Part shown: positions 1 through 10,639 of the stretch, in pieces
Numbering within the stretch: position 1 is the stretch's first letter
Layout of the letters: each line of letters begins with the position of its first letter
Origin: Calliopum simillimum
Taxonomy: Eukaryota; Arthropoda; Insecta; Diptera; Lauxaniidae
Assembly: GCA_951812925.1 (NCBI GenBank)
Contig: OX638369.1
Span: 17,203,329-17,267,328 of the forward strand
Length of the DNA stretch: 64,000 nucleotides
Direction: 5' to 3'
The notes under the pieces: generated by a model
What the model saw: only the letters and a program-made list of their open reading frames with translations
Database searches by the model: none
What the model was told of the DNA's origin: nothing
Position numbers and translations under genes: made by a program

Positions 1-90
1 TGTTTTCGTTGCGATGCTCCAATAAATGAAGTCGAAGACAACCCTGATGATGAATTCAACTGCAGTAATATACTATGTAAGCGTAATTAA
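1..90 (+). CDS. Possible 3' end of an open frame cut by the window edge
   Basis: The frame starting at base 1 is open for 29 codons and ends at TAA (88-90). The peptide begins CFRCDAPINEVEDNPDDEF and has four cysteines spaced like a small zinc-binding knuckle (CxxC, later CxxxxxC), with an acidic stretch between the pairs. A polyadenylation hexamer AATAAA follows at 148-153, so this could be the last exon of a gene or transposon entering from the left. I do not recognise the family. The piece is short enough to be open by chance. Confidence 0.22.
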   Translation, partial: CFRCDAPINEVEDNPDDEFNCSNILCKRN

Positions 91-930
91 GTGGTTGAAT
101 TAAGTGTTCCAAATTATATTAATTCAAATAAGGAATAATTATGTTCAAATAAAAACTGAGTAACAAAAAAAGCCGTGTAATCATTTATTTAAAAAAAGCC
201 CGCTGAATGAAATGTTTTACCATCGGAACTCAATAAGATGTATAAGTGAATCAAATTATCACCAAAATATAAAGAAACAAATACTTGTCTGACGATGGGT
301 TTATAAGCTCAAGAGGGAACTTTCGGGTAATTTATGGCTGGCCAAGAAAGAGTGTACTTAATGAGTGGATATTTGTATTTTTGATCACAAAACATTTTCC
401 AAAATCGTCCTTTTGGAAATTCTGAATTTTTGATACTAAGTAACTGCAGACTTATCTCCGCATTACTATTGTTGCTACTTTTCCTTAAATTTTGAGAAAA
501 CAACCAGAAATTACTAGATCTGGAAGATATCCAGAGATCTTTCAGCTGATTGGCTTTAATATTCTTTCTCGGACTATTTTTATACAAGTGTCACAGTTCG
601 AACTATGCCATTAATGAGCTCAATAGACTATACATACAAGGATATTTCAATTGATTTTTGTTTGAATACAACTCAACTTAAGTCTATACTGCATAGGCTT
701 TTACATACATTGGTTTATTTTTGTATTTAAGTTACATTAATTAGTTATATATTTAAGGTTAACTGTTCTAGTCTGTAAGGGTTCTTACTATCCAAAGACT
801 CATATAAAAATAGTACTAGACGAATTTCTTTTATATAGAGGTAGCGACGTAATTTTAAATTAGGTTTTAAAGGAAAATATTAGAACTTTCACTTAATTTT
901 ATCAGATTTTACGGATGAACATTATATTTT
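91..930. other. AT-rich stretch, nothing recognised
   Basis: No coding region or structured repeat was seen apart from the AATAAA hexamer just after the left-edge open frame. The short minus-strand open frame around 309-587 has no recognisable motif and an ordinary AT-rich composition. Confidence 0.5.
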
Positions 931-937
931 CTAATCA

Positions 938-1441
938 TAGGGTAGAACGGGGTTAAATCGCCACGGAATTAAACAACCAATTGCCTCTAATTTTTTTTAA
1001 TAAAGTCGAATCGAACGACCGTTGGTACAGTAGATAGTGATCGATACCACGCAACTTTGGCAAAAGGTTCCACTACCGCACGTGTGTTATAACCTGAGCT
1101 CTGACGAAAAAAAAATATTTGACGCGTCCTCGCCGCAATATTTTCAGTCGACAAATCAGTGAAGTGCAGAAAGAAAGGTAAGTGTTTTCTAAGAGCAGAA
1201 TTACATGCTGAATCCAATGGTTTAACAAAATTTAAATTTGTTAAAAAGTTATTCGCCTTAAAATAAACAAAAGCGTGGGGTTAAATAATCAGAAGGAGAA
1301 ATAGGCATTGGCGACCACGGTAAGGTCGGAAAAAAAGATTCTAAAGAAATTTTCCGAGCAGCCAAAAACAAAACTCGTCGCTCCAAAAGAGGTCGTCCAA
1401 GAAAAGTAGTATACGTTGAGGAAAGTGACGCCAGCGATTAG
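938..1441 (+). pseudogene. Pogo/Tigger-like DNA transposon relic (transposase C-terminal tail)
   Basis: The frame 1289-1441 (plus) is open for about 50 codons and ends in a basic GRPRK box followed by an acidic tail, read as KRGRPRKVVYVEESDASD then TAG. A basic AT-hook-like box and short acidic tail is common at the C-terminus of pogo/Tigger-type DDE transposases; this family call is inference. Upstream at 938 the sequence TAGGGTAGAACGGGGTTAA closely matches the terminal repeat of the MITE at 4991-5892. The segment GGTAAGTGTTTTCT near 1177, a good splice donor, also recurs inside that MITE near 5246. Transposase core motifs are absent and I could not find the matching right terminus, so this is a fragment. 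Confidence 0.42.
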
Positions 1442-1569
1442 TCGAGCTCAAGAGAAACTTTTTCAAGTTAATTTTGTTCTTTTGTAACGTTTTGTAAAAT
1501 TCTGATAAAATAAAAACCTTTAAAATGACAATGTTGGTTGCTTTTATTATAAAAAGAAAGAAAGTGGGT

Positions 1570-1685
1570 ATTTTTGGGAGTTATTTCCAAAATGATTATA
1601 GCCCAAATTTATATGAAAATAATTTGGGCGTTATTTCGTTTTTGTTTTTGGGCGTTATTTCATTAGGCGTTATTTCCTAAGGCCA
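1570..1685. repeat. Cluster of GGCGTTATTTC motifs
   Basis: Four spaced copies of (GG)(C/A)GTTATTTC occur in about 110 bp, for example TTGGGCGTTATTTCG and TTAGGCGTTATTTCCTAA. The same word builds the palindrome at 40437-40823. Confidence 0.5.
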
Positions 1686-1689
1686 AAAA

Positions 1690-2363
1690 AATTGTGCCTA
1701 AATTGTGTGATAGAACTTGTGAATCATTTTTTCCTTATGCCACGATGATATTGCTATGAGTATTCTGAAACTAGCGAGACAGATCGTATATTAAGTACTG
1801 CTTTACCTTATACAGTCGAGTTTTCTTTCAAGATCGAAAATAGTTGAAATAAGTATTGTAGATCAAATTGTCATAGGTAACGTAAAAAAATAAATCAGCT
1901 GTAAATTATATTTCACATGGTAAATTTCAAAATACCTATCCTCGGTAAAGGCGTGACACGGTAAAGGATATTTGCGCTTAAATGAGCGTAAAAGCTTCAA
2001 AATAATATTTTAAGCTTTTTCCGCTCAAGGTGTTGTCTCTATTCCACACATTTATTTAACATTGTAGAACTAAAATAAATTTGTTTAGCTCATAAAGAGA
2101 AAAGAGATTTTATACCACGGAAAAGGCATTCCTGTTTGCACAATAAAAATTTGCGAAATATTGTATGTTAAAGCCTAACATAAAAACTTTAAAACCAATT
2201 CTGCACGACTAAAAAATTTGGAAAAAAATGCCCAAGGAATATGAATTAGTTGCATGTACTTTATAAAGCTAAGCTTTAATTATTGTAATCCAAGGGCAGG
2301 TAAGTCACATAAGATCCAAATTGATGATAACTTGAAGACAAAAGTTTTTACAGTTGAAGAGTA
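1690..2363. other. AT-rich spacer
   Basis: No supported gene. A short imperfect inverted repeat occurs around 1975-2030 (GCGCTTAAATGAGCG and the reverse of AAAAGCTT). The open frame beginning at 2254 runs across the boundary of the next element and is not convincing as a gene. Confidence 0.4.
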
Positions 2364-2371
2364 TATCGATA

Positions 2372-3073
2372 CTTTAAAGCGCTATAGTCCTATCTCCATT
2401 TTTCCAATTGTTGGGAAATGCAAAAAGAAGATTTCAAACAGTGGTTATTTAGGATTGGCTGCTATTTTGATATAACGATATATGCAATATTTTTACCTAT
2501 AGTATATTTTAACATAATTTGATGTTTTTAACCAATTTTATTAATTTCTAACGAAATCCCAGCCAATTTATAGCATGTCATTACTTTTGCCTTTATATAG
2601 AATTCCACTACTATTGAAATTAACGACGAATTTAGTAAATTTTTTGAATTTTTTCCACTAAAATGTTATAATAAGTCATGAAACGCGTAGAAAACACGAA
2701 AAAACCAATTTTTTTTTTGTGAATTTTTGGTTACGACAAAAAAGAATGGAGGAAGGCTCGAGCCTTGGGTGTAACCAAATTTGTTCACTAAAATGTCGCA
2801 AAAAGTCATGAAACGCGAAGAAAACGCGAAAAAACGAAGAATTTTTTTTTTAAAATGTGACTTATTTGAATATTTAGTGGAGATAGGACAGTAGCGCTCT
2901 TGAAAAAATTACAGTTTGGAGATAGGGTTTTTTTTAATTTTCGAATATTTTGGTGTTTTAGTGGTATTTTGACATCACACAGTTTTCCACATGGTAAAGA
3001 AGCTCACAATGTTGCCATAACTGCAAAAATCTCAAAATCGCAAAAAGTGGAGTAGGACTATAGCGCTCTAAGG
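2372..3073. mobile_element. Non-autonomous TIR element, 702 bp, candidate 8-bp TSD
   Basis: The left end CTTTAAAGCGCTATAGTCCT is mirrored by the right end (reverse complement CCTTAGAGCGCTATAGTCCT). Both ends abut TATCGATA (2364-2371 and 3074-3081), a plausible 8-bp target-site duplication. Because TATCGATA is itself palindromic, the exact edge of the inverted repeat is ambiguous. Inside, a 45-bp segment (AAAATGT..CATGAAACGCG) occurs twice in direct orientation at about 2660 and 2790. No transposase is present. An 8-bp duplication would fit hAT- or P-type elements, but the termini do not identify the superfamily. Confidence 0.55.
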
Positions 3074-3081
3074 TATCGATA

Positions 3082-4740
3082 TTATGCAACGTTATAAGCT
3101 TCTAATCACGCAAAAGAGCTTGTTCAATAATAATATTTTAAGAAATTCTTATGGAATTTTCTACATTTTAAACTTAAAAGTAGTATAACTTAATCTAAAT
3201 TAAATTTTTATTGATGAGGTGAAGGGCATCTGTATGATTGCACAATAAATTAATGATGACTGTAAACTATGCAGGATATACATAAGTAACGTTTTAATAA
3301 GCTTTACTATTTGAAAGCTAGATTTAGTAGTTTTTAGAATATGATATAAAATTAAATGCCAGCAAAAGCTTTATTCCTCAATGGGCAAAGTAAATGACTA
3401 ATCTATAGAGCAAAAAACAAGTTTTAACGATGACGATAAACGAGGCTAAAGGAAAGCCCCTTGTGAGTTTATCCAAAAAGTCTTGCAACACACAAGCGCG
3501 CGCATAATAAAAGTCAACGTGCTTGCTGTGAGTCACTCAGCCGCACAACACGAGCGACGCACAAGATTACAGTATTAAGTAAACACTAAAAGTCATAAAA
3601 GAAAAAAACACTAAATATGCGAGTTCATATAGGAAGGTGGGAGCAATTACCACAACGGGCTGCTGCTGTTGTTGTTGAAATGGCGTCAGTTTGGAAAGCT
3701 GTTGCTGCTGCTGCTACGTTTTGTGGTCGTTGCTGTTATTCTCGATAAGGCAGACGCCACCGCATACACCTTTAGAAACAAGTTTTTCTTTTTCATATCA
3801 TTGAAAACAAAACTGAAATCAAAATTAAACTTTTCAATATCAAAAAAAGCAATAAAGCAATAAAACGCGCGAATTTAACAAATACAATCAATCGCTCCAG
3901 AGCATCTCATATTACAATGGATTTACACAGTAGCTGAACTTTTTATAGCCTCCGAAACCATAATAAAGGTGTGTGTTGATTTTCTGGAAAAATCATTTCA
4001 TTAAGAAGTGTAATAAATTTAAATTTTCTTTTACTTCTTGGAAATGAAACAGCATAGAGTAATTAAGTCAAGTGGCAACATGCCGAGATGCCGCGCAGCT
4101 AGGTGGCAGATAAGGAAAAAAACCTCAGACGTAAAAAAGCAAAATGCAACATCATAATGATTGATTGATTGATGGATTGGGTGCAATTTTGTTTGCTTTT
4201 TCCATGCTTTTTTAAAGATTTTTTTTTGTTGATGTATAAGAAATGAAACTATTTCGAGTTAAATAACTATTTGTTGATTTAGCTGATGCATGCATTTTTT
4301 ATTTTTCAGAATTTCTTTAATTTTACCAGAAAAAAAAAAAAGAACTTCAAAGACTTCATTCAATCTGATTAACACTTTCTTTTCATTTTATTTTTTTATA
4401 TATCTTATATATAAATTTAAGTCTTTTAAATTGGAACAAGTGGATAATGTAACAAAAAACTGCTCTGGCGAAGCAAATGTCGGAAACAGGCATTGAAAAA
4501 ATGGTGCAAATGTGTCAAACTTTGAAAATACAGCAAATAAAGGTACTCAAGTATCAAAACTGATGCCTTGATATGAATAGACGTACCGTAAACCGCTGCT
4601 ATTTATGCCGTTAGACAATTTACAATCCAGCTTCGATTAAAGAACTACGGCTTTTAAGATTTGTAATACAAAGTTTAAGCTTGGACACACAAAAAATCTG
4701 CCACATCATGCAACAAAATCTAACACAAACTTAAACTTGT
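3082..4740. other. Spacer with a triplet-rich, possibly 5'-UTR-like segment
   Basis: Most of this stretch is featureless AT-rich DNA. Between about 3490 and 3780 the composition changes: GC-rich words (CAAGCGCGCGC, CGAGCGACGC) are followed by GCTGCTGCTGTTGTTGTTG and GTTGCTGCTGCTGCT runs, a style common in fly 5' leader exons. I see no clear start codon context or splice partner, so no gene is called. Confidence 0.3.
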
Positions 4741-4990
4741 ATAATAAACATGTCCATGAATGTATCCACTCGCAATTTGAGACATTCACGCCGAAATGAA
4801 ACAGTTCACTGCCACGCACTCTGCTTGGCAGATATGAATGAATGCTGCATCCAAAAATAATTGTACACTAAGTATAGAGTATGAATGAATTCAAGTACAC
4901 TGCAGTAAGTGCAGCATTGTTATCGAAAATTTTCAAACTAAAGTGAGTGCAGTGGTGTCATTGCATGTGTCCGTGAATATTTTAGATATG

Positions 4991-5892
4991 TAGAGTAGAA
5001 CGGGGTAATGTCGTGCAGGGGGTAATGTCGTGCACTGGCTGTTTTAGCCCAAAGAATTGAATGATTTACCAACTGTTCGTAAGGTAGGGACCTGCTGACC
5101 TACTGAGCTTATGCATATAATACTAGCAATTTTCACCAGTTCGTCTCTACAGAGTAACCTTTTTTTCAAAACGCACGCTTTCGGGACGATAAAAGTGTTT
5201 TTTATCGGGTCAGAAAAACAATTTTCCTTCCGGGAAAATATACCAGGTAAGTGTTTTCTGAAACGAAATATCCTGCCAAAGAAAAGAAGTATTTGGTTTT
5301 CGAAAAAAATTTTGGGCTTCACCGAGTTATCGAAGTTGACCTTTAAAACGACCATTGGGGTAATGTCGTGCACATTCACTTACACAAACACAATTTCTCG
5401 CTACACAAATGTTGTTATACATGGATGTAACCAATGAAATTATCTTTCGGTCGGATGCTTACTCGTTGCATTCGCTTGAGATGTACGGCTTTACGAGCAT
5501 GTCAAAGTTGAGTGGACGACATTGCCCCCTTCTACTCTACACAACATATTATGTTCTTCACACTTGTATAATAATGAATTAATGTATAATAATGCTAAAT
5601 CTCTACTAACAGAACCACTACCTATCAGTTCTCACACATTTTGGTACCTTTACTATACTCGGAAAACAATGCACGACATTACCCCACAAATTTTGAGGGG
5701 GTAATGTCGTGCACATTTTTTTTTTTCTTCACTTACACAAACACAATTTCTCGCTACACAAATGTTGTTACACATGGATGTAACCAACGAAATTATCTTT
5801 CGATCGGATGCTTACTCGTCGCATTCGCTTGAGATGTACGGCTTTACGAGCATGTCAAAGTTGAGTGCACGACATTGCCCCGTTCTACTCTA
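4991..5892. mobile_element. MITE with TAGAGTAGAACGGGGTAATG termini (compound)
   Basis: The left terminus TAGAGTAGAACGGGGTAATG (4991) is the inverse of the right terminus (CATTGCCCCGTTCTACTCTA, ending 5892). TA at both ends could be the target duplication. The internal word GGGGTAATGTCGTGCA occurs at about 5002, 5020, 5357 and 5697, and inverted at about 5516, 5670 and 5866. A module of roughly 180 bp is present twice (5357-5529 and 5697-5892) with about 95% identity by eye. The structure suggests monomers inserted side by side or into each other. The long open frames in this interval are low-complexity and look incidental. Confidence 0.6.
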
Positions 5893-6204
5893 ATGAGTAC
5901 AATGAATACTTGCAGACTGAAGTGCAGTAGTGTAAAAGAATGTGCCCATGAATATTGCGAACTGAAACTCGCAAACTGCATAATGTTGTTTAAATCATGT
6001 TTTTTTTTATTAATCATAAATTTTGCTTTTAAAAACGCTCAGATAAGCTTTTTGAAAATTGAACAAAAATTCCATTCCTTTGAAGCAAAATTTAATTTTA
6101 GTTTAAAACACTTACATAATTTTTAAAAAAACCAAAAATTTTTGCGATGACACTACTTCACTCACTGCAGTTCCAAAATATTCATGAGTAATTTCGATGA
6201 CACT

Positions 6205-6850
6205 TACCCCTGCGGGTAAGGGGTCAGAATATGCCCGAGGTAAGCATGCCTGTCGTAAAAGGCGACTAAAAGCGGGTGACCAGCCAGGGTGTGGAAGGGT
6301 GTAGCGTTGGACAGCGTTGCGCCTCGAAAGAAAAACCCACAATGCCCGTAACTGGCACTGACAAGGCGAGTCGATGCCGCCTTAAAATAAGCATCTTGTC
6401 GAAATCCTGAAGCGTCTGATCCAGAGTGGGCGGCTCCCAGGTCAGCGTCTGTTCCAGATTGGACGGCTGAAATTAAAAGTGAATTTGGCCACTATATTTG
6501 CAGCGCTTGCCGGATCCAGCTTTAAGCTTATAACTTACTGCGTGGGGCGTTGCCGAGAAGATTATACTAATGAAGCATGGATCGGAAAACGATGGGAAAT
6601 AACTCTCCAAGTGGTACCCACCAGAGTGTGGTTAATCCACCTGCCTCGGCAGCATGCACATCGGATTTGGAGGTGCAAGAAACATGCATAGTTAGGAATG
6701 ATTCTCCTATAACTGGAACCAATATGGTTTCTCAAAATTTTAAAATCCTTTCGATGAAAACTCGAACACGCATCGGCTCTTGGAATGTCCGAACTCTAAA
6801 TTTGGCCCTATGCTCCTCCTAGGAGTTAAAGGAGAATACATACATACATA
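6205..6850 (+). mobile_element. Deletion derivative of an RTE-like LINE (5' region joined to 3' tail)
   Basis: The piece starts near TTACCCCTGCGGGTAAGGGG and contains TGCCTGTCGTAAAAGGCGAC, a sequence style I associate with LINE 5' leaders in insects. An open frame (6577-6822) then reads through to TRTRIGSWNVRTLN, the beginning of an APE-type endonuclease domain. It stops there and fuses directly to TTGGCCCTATGCTCCTCC..GGAGAATACATACATACATAC. The same 3' tail ends the minus-strand LINE at 20645 and the fragment at 22290. The whole endonuclease and reverse transcriptase body is missing, while both ends and the (CATA)n tail remain. Confidence 0.65.
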
Positions 6851-7049
6851 CATGGCACTCACTTCAGTTTGAAAATATTCGACGACACTATTGCACTCAC
6901 TTCAGTACAGATGTAGTCATACTAAGTGTACAATTATTTTAGGGTGCAGCTCTCATTCATATCAGCTACTCAATGTACTTGACCATGAACAGTACTGAAG
7001 TATAGTGCAGTAGTGTCACAAAAAATTGACATACACATGTCAAACAAAA

Positions 7050-8790
7050 TTATTTCACTATCTTCCTCTCCCTATTTAATTCAGGGCTGCAGCTGACAAT
7101 GTTTTTAGTTACATATCAGGTTCATTTAAGACTAACTAAAATTAGTCATACAAATCAATAAGCTTTTTATATGGATATTAAACTAACCCGGTTTGTGCTT
7201 AAAAACTAACTATCAACACGAAAACCATTACAAGAGAATCATTGACTTAATTTTGTTAAAGCAACAAAACTGCGAAAGTCTCGAAATACTTTAGAATAAC
7301 TCCATAGCTCTGACGACATGTATAGTAAACTTTTGAACTGCTCGCCGAGATTCACTTTCCTGGCAACAAAGATGAATTTTTCATGGAAATCTCTTGAGAA
7401 AAGGACTTTTATTTCGAAATTTAAATTAATAAAAATAAACCCACATAAATAATTAAAAATCTTCAGACTTTACACTGTTTTACGTGGACACAAAACACTA
7501 TCGAATAGTCATACTACCTCCCTCTTCCTAGTACTTAGTATATGTTTAAGCACTTATCACGCAAATGAATATCCAGAAATTAACAGCTCATAAACCATAA
7601 CTAATACCTTTTGTTGCTAAAGCTAATAGCGCAGATGTGTCAGTAAAGTTTACGCTAACGCTTGTATTAGACAACAAAGTTTCTTGAATAAACAGAATTG
7701 TAAACAAAATTGTTATGCGTGTCAAAACAAACAACAAACAAAAATGACAAAAAAAAACATATTTTTTTACACAGCTAAACACAACATTTACAAGACAAAC
7801 AAAACAACAATAGGACTAGAAAAAAAAAGAAAGAAAAACCATAATGTGTGAGACCATTTAGATTCAATCAAATGCGGAATTGATAGAAGAATCATTTGTT
7901 GATGTAACATCTAACGAAACAAGCCTTACATTTAATGCTAACTTAAGCACTACTGGAAAGAGTTCCCTATACGATTTAAAGTTTTTCAGTTTAATTGTTA
8001 ACACTGTAACAATCTTTATGTAAATGTAACAAGTTGTTGACACCGACTGAATGAACTGGGGACTGTAAAATTAAAAAAAAAAAAAAAAAAAATTCGTAGA
8101 AAAAATGTAAATAAAAAACATGTACAATGAAAATTTCAATGATGGTGGCATAACAAACAGTAATTTTTTCAAATGCATTTGTTATTGAGGTTTTCTTTGT
8201 CTTTGCCGGTTAGAAGTAAATTAAAAATTAAAAATGTATAGTATTTATTTTTTTGCTGCCTTTTTTAGCTCGTTACTATGGTAGATATTTGACTTAACTG
8301 GGCTATCGTCGATGACGTTAACGTTCATTGCTCAGCTGAAAAACCAGTAAGATTTCCGAAACGTTGAGTCAGACGATAAAAGGTAGTATATCTGAAAAAC
8401 TTTATATTACTTTTGTGGGGAAACACATTCTGGAGGGGCACAGATTTATTAAATTAAAAAGTTCAGGTTTATAGCCTGTTTTTACAGGAGAATTATGAAG
8501 TGATTTAGCCGTAACTCAACTCATTCTTCTTGTATTAAACGTCAAATAAACCTGAAAACACCTGTAAACTACCTCATAAATCTCCGGTGAAAAAAAAAAA
8601 AAAATCCTTGCAGCGTGTGCACAATTAAGAAGAAATGGGTTCGAAAATGTCAAGACCAAAAGCAAAACATATAGAAAAAATTCAATTATATATTCACCCT
8701 TATCATCTAATTCGATACTAATTGGAACTAAATCGAATCAAGACTTTTGTTATCATGTATTTTGATTGGCGTAATCGAAATCGAAAACAT
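7050..8790. other. AT-rich spacer, nothing recognised
   Basis: No coding motif was found. There are poly-A runs near 8070 and 8590 and a local inverted word pair around 8480-8590 (TTTACAGGAGAATTATG against CATAAATCTCCGGTG). If the myosin gene continues to the left, this stretch is intronic. Confidence 0.4.
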
Positions 8791-8795
8791 ATGAT

Positions 8796-9547
8796 AATAC
8801 TACGTTACCACCGGAGATTTATGCGGTGTTTTATTGCTGTTTCCGGATTTAGTACTAAATCTTGGCCTAAATTACATGATTGCCTATATGAAAATAAATC
8901 AAATAACTACTCTATTCTCACTTGCCTGGTTAACCAGATGATTGATAGTTTGACATACAAAAAGCTTTTGTATTTAAAACATTGGCTAGTTTTTAGAAAA
9001 TTACTCAAAAAATCGGCAGGTGGCATCTTCAAATTCAAAAAATCCCTGGGAAATTATGAATTTTTTTGACAAATGTAAAATGCAAACAAATAAAAAATTT
9101 ATAATAAAAAGCAAATTAAAACTAAAATCAAAAATGTGTCCGTCCCAATTGTTTTAAAAAACATTTGAATAATGAATTATTCAAAAATATACAATAAGCG
9201 AAAAAAGTGAAAAAAGTAAGGTAAATGTATGAACATTGAAGATTAATTTTCTTATTTCATTTGGTTAACCAGGCAAGTGCGAATGTGGTACATTTCTGCG
9301 CATAAATCACAGAAGGGCTACTGATTTTGACTATTTTCGAACAAGTGACACCTCTTAACTTTGACAATTGGCATTAAATGTCATTAAACAAATAATAAAT
9401 GAATGATTAAAAAGAAAAGGAAAACCAACTTTCATTTTACAATAAAATTTTTACTGTTTCTGACATTTACTATCGGGTAGAATTTAACGATGTCGATTTA
9501 TTTATCTCAGAACAACTAAATCACCGGTGGTAACGCAGTATAATACT
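8796..9547. repeat. Weak inverted-repeat (possible MITE-like) unit
   Basis: ATAATACTACGTTACCACCGG at 8796 is mirrored by CCGGTGGTAACGCAGTATAAT ending about 9545. Inside it, CACTTGCCTGGTTAACCAGATG (8918-8940) is mirrored at 9263-9283. The arms are interrupted and no target duplication is clear. The open frame 8722-9069 lies within the left arm and has no recognisable domain. Confidence 0.35.
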
Positions 9548-10278
9548 GATTTTGTTTGGTCTTTTTGAAACTTAAGAACCAAGAAAAACTCATCCATGAT
9601 TTTTAACGACCCTATCGTAATATTCTACCATGGGTGCATAATTGATTTCAGCTCCAGATACTAAAATCTACAATCAAGTTAACTGGAGATTGGGTGATCT
9701 TAAATAAAGTTCTTATTGAAGCCGGGATTTAACGGCTTTATATACGTCTTAATTATTGGAAAATGTTTATTTCAACGAATCAATTATATTTGTATTTTCG
9801 GATAATATTACTATTTTTAGGCTTTTAAGTATTCCAGTCAATATATGTGAACTTAGGTCACTTTCAAATAAAGAGCTTCAAATAAGACTTCTTAAGTACA
9901 GTCAAAGTCAACTGACATTTCAAATTGCGTTCAGTGTCGGCACAGTTTTTAATGCTATCTAACAGTTGTGGGCCATGAATCATCACCCTTAGTTTACTGT
10001 GTTTAAGCTCTAAAAGATACGATAGAATTCGATTGTTTTTTAACGCGTAAATTTAAAAAGGTTGAATAAGATTTAAAATTTTGCTGTTACCACCACAAAA
10101 TCATTGATAATACATACATCGCATAGTGCCAGGCAATGACCAAGAAACAACATAACCATAATAAACCTTGAACTAGACCACTTAGTGAGAATCCACTTTA
10201 AACATACGCGTACGCGCACCCCTCCCTAACCACTTAAATTACAAATACACAATCACAACTATCATGCTTTCCACTTAC
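9548..10278. other. Presumed first intron sequence of the myosin gene
   Basis: Directly to the left of the donor site of the myosin exon. No further myosin exon could be recognised here or anywhere in 1-10278 when reading for conserved motor words such as the IYTYIGEV region. The first intron therefore probably runs past the window edge. Confidence 0.45.
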
Positions 10279-10370
10279 CGTTTCTTCAAGTTGTCCATAA
10301 ACTTCTCCAATGTGATTTGATCCAAGAGCACAAAGTCTTGAACACCAACTTCCCGATGTTGCATGGCCAT
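10279..10370 (-). CDS. Myo31DF: Class I unconventional myosin (myosin ID), first coding exon only
   Basis: On the minus strand ATG lies at 10370 in good context (CTAAAAATGG). The exon encodes 30 codons plus two bases and stops at a consensus donor, CG followed by GTAAGTGG. The peptide begins MAMQHREVGVQDFVLLDQIT and continues LEKFMDNLKK; the VGVQDFVLLD core is the N-terminal lead-in to the motor domain in class I myosins, and the MAMQ start fits myosin ID (Myo31DF) better than myosin IC. Known role: Myo31DF is an actin-based motor at the cell cortex and the dextral determinant of left-right asymmetry in Drosophila. The exon would be followed by a phase-2 intron, and the next exon (P-loop region) should lie to the left, outside the window. 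The alternative is another class I myosin paralogue. Confidence 0.82.
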
Positions 10371-10627
10371 TTTTAGTTTTAAAGTTTTTGTTGTTGTTGT
10401 TTGATGTCTGGATCTTAATGTTTTTTTTTTTATAAATTTGTATTAACGGATTGCACTTTTCAGCTTAGTTACTATGTATATTATTGTTTGCTAAATTTTT
10501 CAATAAAAAACAAATTAAAAATAAACAAATTTTTGACAGCTTTTTGAAAGCTGAGCGCAAAAAAAAATGACGTTTGCGTAGCTGTGGTTACAATGTTGCC
10601 AGCTGTAGTTACAATGTTGCCAGCAGT
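10371..10627 (-). promoter_or_regulatory. Myosin upstream region: 5' leader, Inr-like site, duplicated GGCAACA motif
   Basis: Reading on the minus strand, the leader before the ATG carries CAACAACAACAAAAAC runs. About 180 bp upstream lies GCTCAGCTTTC (A at about 10552), an imperfect fly initiator. Immediately upstream, a 22-bp unit containing CAGCTGGCAACATTGTAAC is present twice in tandem (10582-10626). It includes an E-box CAGCTG and a TGGCAACA word resembling promoter motifs reported for Drosophila. No TATA box is evident. The transcription start is inference. Confidence 0.4.
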
Positions 10628-10639
10628 GGAAATAGAAAG

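Larger units (their letters stand above)
4840..6965. mobile_element. Inverted-repeat host element carrying two nested insertions
   Basis: The segment 4840-4965 reappears inverted at 6850-6965: GATATGAATGAATGCTGCA, AATAATTGTACACTAAGTAT, and TTTTCAAACTAAAGTGAGTG all have diverged reverse complements on the right. Repeated words (AGTGCAGTAGTGTCA and similar) occur throughout. The interior is interrupted by the MITE at 4991-5892 and by the deleted LINE at 6205-6850. The outer limits, perhaps 4745-7045, and any target duplication are not resolved. Confidence 0.5.

Noticed and set aside
2254..2475. Open frame with NPRAGKSHKIQIDDNLKTKV, looks protein-like
   Set aside because: It crosses the edge of the TIR element at 2372, has no recognisable domain and no splice or start context, so I do not call a gene.
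3669..3863. Leucine-rich open frame at the triplet repeats
   Set aside because: The LLLLLL run comes from GCTGTTGCTGCTGCT; it could equally be a 5' leader, and no gene structure is visible.
5044..5437. Overlapping open frames of 108-111 codons on both strands in the MITE
   Set aside because: Low-complexity, mutually antisense and interrupted by the repeated terminal word GGGGTAATGTCGTGCA, so they are by-products of the repeat.
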